NCBI GenBank assembly: GCA_017849315.1
Contig: JAFIHQ010000032.1
Coordinates: 1-8,862 of the forward strand
Direction of reading: 5' to 3'
Length of the DNA: 8,862 nt
DNA from: Treponema sp.
GTDB taxonomy: Bacteria; Spirochaetota; Spirochaetia; Treponematales; Rectinemataceae
Shown here: positions 1 to 4,941 of the stretch, piece after piece
How the letters are laid out: each line of letters starts with the position of its first letter
Position numbering within the stretch: position 1 is the first letter of the stretch
Made by a program: the position numbers and the translations under genes
Notes under the pieces: generated by a model
Database searches by the model: none
What the model was told of the DNA's origin: nothing
What the model saw: the letters and a program-made list of their open reading frames with translations, nothing else

Positions 1-675
1 AAGCCAGCGCGGCGGATAGCGTTTGCTGAACTCGGGATCCTCACGCAACATCTTTTCCAGACCCTCAAGACATTTTTCGATTTCCGGACCATAGCTCGGC
101 ATTTTACCGGAAGTTCCGTTTTGGCTGGCTACCTCTATGGTGGACAGCAATGCGTCTATACCTTTGCCGTCGGTTCCGACGGTCTTTACGAGGGGAATCC
201 CAAGCGTCTTGGATAATCTGTCTGCATCAATGTGAAGGCCCTTGGTCTCTGCTTCGTCCGATATGTTGAGCGCGCCGACAAGCGACACCCCCAGCTCCTG
301 AAATTGCAGGCACAGATTGAGGTTGCGCTCAAGGTTCGTGGAATCCAATACATCTACGATAAGATCGGGTTTTTCTTCCAACACAAAATCTCGAGCTACG
401 ACTTCATCGAGGGAATACGCCGTCAGGCTATAGGTTCCCGGCAGGTCCACAATATGTAAGACAAGGTTTCCGTATTCCCGGGTACCTTCGCGCTTTTCTA
501 CGGTGACGCCAGGGTAATTCCCAACCTTGTGATGAGCGCCAGTCAGCGCATTAAAAAGGCTTGTTTTGCCAGCATTAGGATTTCCAGCCAAAGCGACATG
601 CAAATGCCTTTTGCCAGGTTCCTCGTGCGTCGCTTCTCCGCTTTGTCCGCGTTCTCCGGGCCCTCTGCGTATCAT
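1..675 (-). CDS. feoB: Ferrous iron transporter FeoB, N-terminal G-domain part (cut by left edge)
   Basis: FeoB is the inner-membrane Fe(II) importer with a cytoplasmic GTPase domain at its N-terminus. The 225 codons visible hold the G domain: the P-loop GNPNAGKT at about residues 31-38, the NYPGVT switch segment at 53-58, the DLPG G3 motif at 77-80 and the G4 motif NISD at 137-140. The membrane domain lies beyond the window. The ATG at 675 has AAGGA 7 nt upstream. It gives an N-terminal extension of about 25 hydrophilic residues before the usual FeoB beginning, so a later start such as the TTG near residue 25 is possible. Any start still overlaps the end of feoA, because the feoA stop (575-577) lies inside the P-loop codons. 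It is the last visible gene of the Fur-controlled fur-feoA-feoB operon. The identification is very secure; the start is less so. Confidence 0.95.
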   Translation of the reverse strand, partial: MIRRGPGERGQSGEATHEEPGKRHLHVALAGNPNAGKTSLFNALTGAHHKVGNYPGVTVEKREGTREYGNLVLHIVDLPGTYSLTAYSLDEVVARDFVLEEKPDLIVDVLDSTNLERNLNLCLQFQELGVSLVGALNISDEAETKGLHIDADRLSKTLGIPLVKTVGTDGKGIDALLSTIEVASQNGTSGKMPSYGPEIEKCLEGLEKMLREDPEFSKRYPPRWL

Positions 676-949
676 ATATATTTCCTTGTGCTTCTTTAGT
701 TGCTTCTTGAATTGCGCTTTCCTGCAAAATGGGTTTTACCTCTATAAGGTGAGCCTCGCTGCGCCGAATCAGTACGTCGTAGTCTCGTACCCGGATTTGA
801 AGAGGGTCCCGCAAAAAGGTACCGCGGACCAAAGTACCTTGCGCTCCTTCTGTAAAACCCATGTCTGCAAGGCGCCTGCCAACTTCACCGCCAATAAGCA
901 CCCGCAAGACTTCGAACTGCGTCCCTTCATCCAAATCAGATAAGCGCAT
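575..949 (-). CDS. feoA: FeoA family protein, ferrous iron transport accessory
   Basis: FeoA is a small cytoplasmic protein with an SH3-like fold that supports FeoB; its exact role is still debated. The first 71 or so residues of this 124-aa product are a typical FeoA domain: MRLSDLDEGTQFEV, then RRLADMGFTEGAQGTLV, then a DPLQIRVRDYDVLIRRSEAHLIEV ending. The start ATG at 949 has GAGG 5 nt upstream. Free-standing FeoA proteins usually end at about 75-85 residues. This frame continues for about 50 more, and its last third lies inside the feoB reading frame. That basic, low-information tail (QRARRTRTKRR) looks like a by-product of reading feoB in another frame, not a domain. The gene lies 24 nt after fur, which implies co-transcription and joint iron control. 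Product confidence is high; whether the tail is functional is unknown. Confidence 0.93.
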   Translation of the reverse strand: MRLSDLDEGTQFEVLRVLIGGEVGRRLADMGFTEGAQGTLVRGTFLRDPLQIRVRDYDVLIRRSEAHLIEVKPILQESAIQEATKEAQGNIYDTQRARRTRTKRRSDARGTWQKAFACRFGWKS

Positions 950-973
950 AGAAACCTCGATCTTGTCGATAGA

Positions 974-1453
974 TTATTTCTTCTGATCACTGGCACTTTG
1001 GCGTTCATCGGCACTTTGCCGTACGCATTCTGGACAGAGTCCATGAAGTTCCATCCAGTGACCAGTTTCCGTAAATCCGAATTTCGCAAAAACACGCTTT
1101 TGCGCCTTTTCGATTTGTGGATCGTAAAACTCCACGACGCGCCCACACTTTGTACACAAGAGGTGATCATGATGAGCGTGCTTAAATGCATGCTCGTATT
1201 TCTTTGGTCCATTGTCCTGGCTTGCATCGCGCGCAAGTCCGGCATCTTCGAGCAGCTTCATTGTTCTAAAAACTGTGGCCTGACCGATAGAAGGGTCAAG
1301 TTTCCTTGAAGCTGCCAAGACATCGTCGGTAGACAAATGGCCTTCATGCTCCAAAAAAGCCTGGAGCACTTTTTCTCTGGGAGTCGTCATCTTGAGTCCG
1401 CGCTCGCGCAAGTACTGATTGAACACTTCGTATTCCGTTTTTGTACTGTTCAT
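974..1453 (-). CDS. fur: Fur family ferric uptake regulator
   Basis: Fur is an Fe(II)-sensing dimeric repressor. I chose the ATG at 1453 (159 aa) because GGAG lies 8 nt upstream. The in-frame ATG at 1477, which would add eight residues, has only a weak site. The N-terminal winged helix runs over about residues 10-85, with TPREKVL and the recognition-helix region IGQATVFRTMKLLEDAGL at 56-73. Phe62 replaces the Tyr usual in ATVYRT. The C-terminal half carries the HHDH metal motif (94-97) followed by the CGRVVEFYDPQIE segment. Two CxxC pairs, C100/C103 and C140/C143, match the structural zinc site of many Fur proteins. The gene heads the operon with feoA and feoB, behind a promoter overlapped by a near-perfect Fur box. 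A PerR-type or other metal specificity cannot be excluded from sequence, but the operator and the feo genes favour iron. Confidence 0.95.
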   Translation of the reverse strand: MNSTKTEYEVFNQYLRERGLKMTTPREKVLQAFLEHEGHLSTDDVLAASRKLDPSIGQATVFRTMKLLEDAGLARDASQDNGPKKYEHAFKHAHHDHLLCTKCGRVVEFYDPQIEKAQKRVFAKFGFTETGHWMELHGLCPECVRQSADERQSASDQKK

Positions 1454-1546
1454 TATTTCGACTCCGCACCCAACCATGCTCTCAATGGATATTCTCTACT
1501 AGATATCCCCTGGCCGGGGAAATAGCCGACCTTATCTCTTACAATT

Positions 1547-1565
1547 GATATTGATAATCATTATC
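1547..1565. promoter_or_regulatory. Fur box (operator) upstream of fur-feoAB
   Basis: GATATTGATAATCATTATC differs from the classical 19-bp Fur consensus GATAATGATAATCATTATC at one position. Inside it, and slightly beyond, 1551-1567 is a perfect 17-bp palindrome of two 8-bp arms around C1559. It covers the predicted -10 element of the minus-strand fur promoter, where bound Fe-Fur would block RNA polymerase. It lies 118 bp upstream of the divergent phosphoribosyltransferase start and well outside that gene's predicted promoter. Confidence 0.92.
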
Positions 1566-1586
1566 AAAAGCACGGCGAAATGTCAA
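1558..1586 (-). promoter_or_regulatory. Predicted sigma-70 promoter of the fur-feoA-feoB operon
   Basis: On the minus strand a perfect -35, TTGACA, occupies 1586-1581. A 17-bp spacer leads to TAATGA at 1563-1558 as the -10; GATAAT (1565-1560) at 15 bp is the alternative. Either choice is buried in the Fur box. The start of transcription would fall near 1551, leaving a leader of about 98 nt before the fur ATG. Confidence 0.7.
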
Positions 1587-1649
1587 GGTATAATCGATAA
1601 AAATCTATTCTTGTTCATAGGTTGACAAGCCTGGCAGTCTGACCAGTTC

Positions 1650-1678
1650 TTGCTACGAATTGACAGTCTGTATACAAT
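1650..1678 (+). promoter_or_regulatory. Predicted promoter of the phosphoribosyltransferase gene, giving a leaderless mRNA
   Basis: TTGCTA (1650-1655), a 17-bp spacer and TACAAT (1673-1678) form a reasonable sigma-70 promoter. Six bases separate the -10 from the gene's ATG, so +1 would fall on the A of the start codon at 1685. Two nearby TTGACA words (1622 and 1660) have no -10 at a usable distance. Confidence 0.55.
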
Positions 1679-1684
1679 CCGAAT

Positions 1685-2200
1685 ATGGAAAAGCGCTACT
1701 TTACCTATCAGCAGATTCATAAATCTGCCCAACGAATAGCGGAACAGGTTGAGGCGAGCGGCTTTGACCCGGATGTCATCGTGGCCATCGGTACCGGTGG
1801 TTTCATTCCGGCCAGAATAATGCGAACCTATCTTGGAAAGCCGATTTTGGCCGTTGGCGTCGCGTACTACGACATCAACGACAAGCCGACAGAGTCTCCG
1901 CGCAAGGTTCAATGGATCGAAGAGGCCGAAAAGAAGCTTTCGGACAAGAAGATTCTCCTTGTGGACGAGGTGGACGACACGCGGACCACACTGGAGTATT
2001 GCGTGCGCGAGCTCATGCGGCATCACCCGGAAGAAATCGCCATTGCCGTGCTCAACAACAAGGACAAGCCGAAAAAGGGTACGCTTCCGTCAGAGGTTAA
2101 GCACTACTTTGTGGGCGAAACCTTGGGGGATACCTGGATCGTGTATCCGTGGGATGCACACGACATCGACGAACACGACCAACTGGCCAGCCATACATAA
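1685..2200 (+). CDS. Purine phosphoribosyltransferase (COG2236 / Hpt1-like)
   Basis: The 171-aa product is a type I phosphoribosyltransferase of the group containing yeast Hpt1 and related hypoxanthine/xanthine-guanine enzymes. These join PRPP and a purine base to form a nucleotide in the cytoplasmic salvage pathway. The PPi loop is IGTGGFIPARIM (about 35-46). The PRPP-binding loop is ILLVDEVDDTRTTL (90-103), with the DEVDDTR form typical of this group in place of DxxxDTG. The YPWD segment at 154-157 is also characteristic. Exact base preference cannot be read from sequence. The start is forced: in-frame TGA lies at 1661-1663, no other start codon lies between, and Met46 is within the PPi loop. 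Yet no Shine-Dalgarno precedes the ATG. It is divergent from fur and followed 135 bp later by an importer with its own promoter. I see no convincing terminator after it, so read-through is possible. Confidence 0.88.
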   Translation: MEKRYFTYQQIHKSAQRIAEQVEASGFDPDVIVAIGTGGFIPARIMRTYLGKPILAVGVAYYDINDKPTESPRKVQWIEEAEKKLSDKKILLVDEVDDTRTTLEYCVRELMRHHPEEIAIAVLNNKDKPKKGTLPSEVKHYFVGETLGDTWIVYPWDAHDIDEHDQLASHT

Positions 2201-2259
2201 AACTTGTGCATAAATATGACTAAGTATTGTATTTTTTAGCACAAACCTCCGCCTCGAAC

Positions 2260-2289
2260 TTGACATTGCAGGGCAGAAAGGCTTATTTT
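2260..2289 (+). promoter_or_regulatory. Predicted promoter of the amino-acid ABC importer operon
   Basis: A perfect TTGACA -35 (2260-2265) is followed after 18 bp by TATTTT (2284-2289), which matches four of six -10 positions. Transcription would begin near 2296, about 40 nt before the lipoprotein ATG. The promoter is bracketed by the inverted repeat ATTGCAG (2265-2271) and CTGCAAT (2293-2299). Confidence 0.55.
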
Positions 2290-2320
2290 ACGCTGCAATC
2301 CGGATAGAATGCAAAGTCCG

Positions 2321-2327
2321 AAAGGAG
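2321..2327 (+). promoter_or_regulatory. Ribosome binding site fixing the lipoprotein start
   Basis: AAAGGAG lies 8 nt before ATG 2336. It lies downstream of the in-frame ATG at 2309, which has no such site and would put nine extra hydrophilic residues before the lipoprotein signal peptide. The site therefore decides for 2336. Confidence 0.85.
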
Positions 2328-2335
2328 CAAGAGTT

Positions 2336-3097
2336 ATGAAAAAGGCACGTTCTGTTTTGAGCGTTTTCCTAGCGGTTGTGGCAGTTTTTGGAGTAGTTAC
2401 AGCAGTAACTTCCTGTGCATCAAAACCGAAAAAAGTTGTTGTGGCGACTGATGCTACCTGGCCGCCCATGGAATATGTGGACGAAAACAAGAACATCGTG
2501 GGTTTTGATATCGACCTGATCAACGAAGTGGCCAAGGCCGGCAACTTTCAGGTCGAAATAAAGAATACCGCTTGGGATGGTATCTTTGCAGGGCTTGCAG
2601 CGGGGGATTATCAGGTGGTGGCCTCCTCAGTGACGATTACCGACGAACGCAAACAGACCATGGACTTTTCCGAGCCCTATGTAAACGCTGGCCAGGTTTT
2701 GGTCGTGCGCAAAGATATTACGGGCGTAACCACGCTTGCCGACATGGTGGGCAAGAATGTTGGAGCTCAGATTGGAACCACGGGCGCGATCGAAATTGGC
2801 AAGGTGAGCGGCGTCAACCTCAAGACCTACGACGAGGTCGGGCTTGCTTTCCAGGACCTTGTGAATGGCAACATCGATGGTGTCGTTGCAGATTCGCCGA
2901 TTGCCGCCAATTTTGCGCTTCAGAACGCGACCTACAAAGAAGCTCTCATGATAGTAGGGCAGCCATTTACCGACGAGTACCTCGGCTTTGCGGTAAAGAA
3001 GGGCGATACTGCGACCCTCAAACTGCTCAACGATGGGCTCGCCAAGGTGAAGTCTTCCGGGAAACTGGACGAGCTCGTGGCAAAGTGGCTAAAATAG
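2336..3097 (+). CDS. Amino-acid ABC transporter substrate-binding lipoprotein (SBP_bac_3)
   Basis: This family 3 solute-binding protein captures an amino acid outside the cytoplasmic membrane and delivers it to the permease encoded next. The 253-aa product starts with a positively charged MKKAR, a hydrophobic stretch to about residue 24 and the lipobox VTSC. Cys27 is the predicted lipid anchor. The binding domain starts near residue 33 with VVVATDATWPPMEYVDE and GFDIDLINEVA. The AWDGIFAGLAAGDYQVV segment is at 79-95. Arg105 in ITDERKQTMDFSEPY corresponds to the family's ligand carboxylate-binding Arg. Asp185 in VVADSP corresponds to the residue that usually contacts the alpha-amino group. Both contacts are intact, so a polar amino acid is the likely ligand, but which one cannot be told. 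It is the first of three tightly spaced transporter genes; the permease start is 4 nt after this stop. Confidence 0.93.
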   Translation: MKKARSVLSVFLAVVAVFGVVTAVTSCASKPKKVVVATDATWPPMEYVDENKNIVGFDIDLINEVAKAGNFQVEIKNTAWDGIFAGLAAGDYQVVASSVTITDERKQTMDFSEPYVNAGQVLVVRKDITGVTTLADMVGKNVGAQIGTTGAIEIGKVSGVNLKTYDEVGLAFQDLVNGNIDGVVADSPIAANFALQNATYKEALMIVGQPFTDEYLGFAVKKGDTATLKLLNDGLAKVKSSGKLDELVAKWLK

Positions 3098-3101
3098 CAG
3101 C

Positions 3102-3941
3102 ATGGCAAAGAAGGAATCCACCGCTCAGCAAGAACAACAGGAACAACAGGAAAAAGATGCTGAGCGTGCAACTATAAATGTAACGGATGGCACCCTGATT
3201 CCGACAAAAAAGGAGCAGGGTGCTCTTTCTGCCTGGAACTTGTCGTTTTTTGGCGCAATCGCGCTGCTTGTTATTCTGCCCATTATCGAGCCCGACCCTT
3301 ACCTCAAGATTTTGTCGTTTGTCCCCGACGGACTTGCCGCAACCTTCGGAGTGACGCTGGTTTCCATAGTGTTTGCGCTCATCATCGGGCTGTTTGCGGG
3401 CCTGGGACGAGTATCGGCCAAGAAGGCGGTCAACCGCATCGCCACCATCTATGTTGAGGTGATCCGCGGTATTCCACTCTTGGTACAGCTGTTCTATATC
3501 TATTACGCGCTGGGTCCGCTTCTGAAACTAAAAGGGCCTTCTGCCGCAGTGCTGGCAATGTCGATCTGCTATGGCGCCTATATGGCGGAGATTTTCCGCG
3601 CAGGCATTCAGGCAGTGCCCAAGGGGCAAATGGAAGCGGCGTTGGCGCTTGGAATGAGCAGGTCTACCGCGATGCGCAGAATCATTATTCCGCAGACCAT
3701 CCGAATCATTCTTCCACATATCGGGAACGAATTCATAGCGCTTCTCAAGGATTCTTCGCTGGTTTCTATTCTGGCTGTATCCGACTTGTTGCGTCGGGGG
3801 CGAGAATACGCGTCCACATCGTTCCGTTACTTTGAGAGCTATACAGTAGTGGCCCTCATTTATCTGGTTATGACATTGTTCTTCTCGCGGCTTGTCGCGA
3901 TCATGGAAGAAAAGCTGAGGCATTATGGCTCCCATAATTGA
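3102..3941 (+). CDS. Amino-acid ABC transporter permease (HisM/GlnP-type)
   Basis: This is the membrane subunit of the polar amino-acid importer, 279 aa. Residues 1-42 are hydrophilic and unusual, containing AQQEQQEQQEK encoded by a 9-bp tandem repeat. A first hydrophobic segment (about 47-62) precedes the binding-protein-dependent permease core, which starts near DGLAATFGVTLVS (76-88). Conserved family stretches follow: YVEVIRGIPLLVQLFYIYY (117-135), AYMAEIFRAGIQAVPKGQMEAALALG, and the EAA coupling loop at about 178-204, which contacts the ATPase. GNEFIALLKDSSLVS lies further on. Only one Met precedes the core, so ATG 3102 is chosen, although its ribosome binding site is poor. Translation is probably coupled to the lipoprotein gene. 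The 3' end overlaps the ATPase start by 17 nt. Homodimer assembly is expected because only one permease gene is present. Confidence 0.93.
   Translation: MAKKESTAQQEQQEQQEKDAERATINVTDGTLIPTKKEQGALSAWNLSFFGAIALLVILPIIEPDPYLKILSFVPDGLAATFGVTLVSIVFALIIGLFAGLGRVSAKKAVNRIATIYVEVIRGIPLLVQLFYIYYALGPLLKLKGPSAAVLAMSICYGAYMAEIFRAGIQAVPKGQMEAALALGMSRSTAMRRIIIPQTIRIILPHIGNEFIALLKDSSLVSILAVSDLLRRGREYASTSFRYFESYTVVALIYLVMTLFFSRLVAIMEEKLRHYGSHN
3132..3149 (+). repeat. 9-bp tandem repeat in the permease N-terminal tail
   Basis: Two exact copies of GAACAACAG lie head to tail and encode the Gln/Glu-rich part of the cytoplasmic N-terminal tail. The unit is a multiple of three, so copy-number change would lengthen or shorten the tail without a frameshift. 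Confidence 0.9.
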
Positions 3942-4656
3942 AATAAAAAATGCTGTCAAAAACTTTGGTTCTGTGCGTGCCTTGCGGGGCGTCAGTCTCG
4001 ATGTGGCAGTAGGTGAGGTCGTGCTCATCATTGGGCCGTCCGGCTCCGGCAAAAGCACCTTGTTGCGCTGCGTCAACAGGCTTGAACAGCTCGATTCAGG
4101 AACGATTTTGATTGAGGGGCAAAGTGTAACGGACCCCAAGGCAGATATCAGGCTTATTCGGGAAAAAGTGGGCATGGTGTTTCAGAGTTTCAATCTTTTT
4201 CCGCATCTCTCAGTTTTGGACAACATAACGTTGGCACCGATGGAAGTGCTCAAAATACCCAAGGAAGAAGCCCAGGCCAAGGCCAAAGAACTTCTGGCCA
4301 AAGTTGGCTTGAGTGACAAGGTCGGCGCATGGCCGGAGCAGCTTTCCGGTGGCCAGCAACAACGTGTCGCCATCGCAAGGGCGCTCGCGATGAGCCCCAA
4401 GGTGATGCTCTTTGATGAGCCGACGAGCGCGCTCGACCCAGAGATGATCAAGGAAGTTCTGGATGTAATGACGGACCTCGCAAACGAGGGAATGACTATG
4501 CTCGTTGTGTCTCACGAAATGGGCTTTGCACGTGCGGCTGCGGACAGAATCATCTTTATGGACGCAGGACAGATCGTCGAAGAAGCACCGCCGGAGACGT
4601 TCTTTACTTCGCCGCGCGAACAAAGAACCAAGGACTTTCTGGACCATATACTGTAG
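3925..4656 (+). CDS. Amino-acid ABC transporter ATP-binding protein (GlnQ/HisP-type)
   Basis: This is the cytoplasmic motor ATPase of the importer, 243 aa, the usual length for the polar amino-acid transport family. All expected motifs are present in order: the aromatic A-loop residue Phe14, Walker A GPSGSGKST (37-45), Q-loop VFQSFNLFPH (85-94), the signature LSGGQQQRVAIARAL (140-154), Walker B VMLFDEP (160-166), the D-loop SALD and the switch His197 in VVSHEMGFA. Nothing suggests loss of activity. The start ATG lies inside the permease gene with GAGG 4 nt upstream, and the 17-nt overlap implies translational coupling. It closes the operon. The sequence downstream contains short GC-rich hairpins but no classical terminator with a T run. 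Confidence 0.96.
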   Translation: MAPIIEIKNAVKNFGSVRALRGVSLDVAVGEVVLIIGPSGSGKSTLLRCVNRLEQLDSGTILIEGQSVTDPKADIRLIREKVGMVFQSFNLFPHLSVLDNITLAPMEVLKIPKEEAQAKAKELLAKVGLSDKVGAWPEQLSGGQQQRVAIARALAMSPKVMLFDEPTSALDPEMIKEVLDVMTDLANEGMTMLVVSHEMGFARAAADRIIFMDAGQIVEEAPPETFFTSPREQRTKDFLDHIL

Positions 4657-4736
4657 GGGTCTGTTGGGCAGATTGGGCCTTTTCGGCCGGATGTTAGGCC
4701 GTTTGCGCCCGTTGCACAGCGGCATTACGCTGGACT

Positions 4737-4760
4737 GCGGCGGAAGCCGCCTCATATTTG
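4737..4760 (+). terminator. Weak candidate terminator after the importer operon
   Basis: GCGGC (4737-4741) and GCCGC (4746-4750) can form a 5-bp stem capped by a GGAA tetraloop, followed by the moderately T-rich CTCATATTTG. A similar 5-bp stem, CGGCC/GGCCG (4684-4688 with 4697-4701) followed by TTT, lies upstream. Neither has a proper T run. I report this only because the operon end at 4656 should have a stop signal before the promoter at 4790. Confidence 0.22.
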
Positions 4761-4789
4761 GTTAAAGTACTCCTCTTTTGCCCCGCCCT

Positions 4790-4818
4790 TTGCGCCGCGG
4801 TTCAGGATGCTGTATAAT
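4790..4818 (+). promoter_or_regulatory. Predicted promoter of the alcohol dehydrogenase gene
   Basis: A perfect TATAAT (4813-4818) lies 17 bp downstream of TTGCGC (4790-4795), a weak -35 that keeps only TTG. The predicted transcription start is near 4825. A weak -35 with a consensus -10 may indicate an activator, but none can be identified here. Confidence 0.5.
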
Positions 4819-4824
4819 TATTAT

Positions 4825-4941
4825 TTCGTGCCACCCTGCATGCTGTTTGGGGAGTCGCTCTTTGTTTTGGGCCTCATGGGGTGGCGCTTGTGAGCCATGT
4901 TGGGGGGCGAGGAAGAAAAAAAAGGGAGGCACCTTGAGCAA
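4825..4941 (+). promoter_or_regulatory. Structured mRNA leader with two competing stems, one covering the ribosome binding site
   Basis: The segment GTGCCACCC (4828-4836), at the very 5' end of the predicted transcript, is complementary to GGGTGGCGC (4879-4887) over nine pairs including one G-U. It is also complementary to GGGAGGCAC (4924-4932) in eight of nine positions. The second partner contains the GGGAGG ribosome binding site. The two pairings exclude each other, as in a translational on/off switch. I do not recognise a known riboswitch class. The complementarity is visible in the sequence; folding and regulation are inference. The idea depends on translation starting at 4942 and not at 4897. 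Confidence 0.4.
4924..4929 (+). promoter_or_regulatory. Ribosome binding site favouring ATG 4942
   Basis: GGGAGG is a strong anti-16S match 12 nt before ATG 4942, somewhat longer spacing than ideal. The upstream in-frame ATG at 4897 has only GTGAG 3 nt before it. Confidence 0.6.

Noticed and set aside
1589..1594. Perfect TATAAT on the plus strand between fur and the phosphoribosyltransferase
   Set aside because: No -35 lies at 16-18 bp upstream and there is no extended -10 TG, so I prefer the promoter at 1650-1678. It could still be a weak second start.
1660..1676. TTGACA followed by TATACA
   Set aside because: Only 5 bp separate the two words, which is far too close for a promoter.
2204..2244. 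TTGTGC / GCACAA inverted repeat just after the phosphoribosyltransferase stop
   Set aside because: A 6-bp stem with a 29-nt loop is too weak for a terminator, and the T-rich stretch lies inside the loop instead of after the stem.
2572..3177. 201-codon plus-strand open frame inside the lipoprotein gene
   Set aside because: It overlaps the clear binding-protein gene almost entirely. Its translation is Arg/Cys/Gly-rich with no domain, typical of a shifted frame over a GC-rich gene.
3528..4175. 215-codon minus-strand open frame across permease and ATPase
   Set aside because: It is antisense to two well-supported genes, is rich in Arg/Cys/His, and has no recognisable motif.
4676..4700. Three GGCC words at 4676, 4685 and 4697
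   Set aside because: They give only short 4-5 bp stems without a T run. I saw no repeat unit beyond the tetranucleotide, so I do not treat it as a repeat element.
4828..4941. Possible known small RNA (SRP RNA, RNase P RNA or tmRNA) in the dehydrogenase leader
   Set aside because: The hallmark GGAAGG/AGCAGCC loop of SRP RNA, the RNase P core and the tmRNA ends are all missing.
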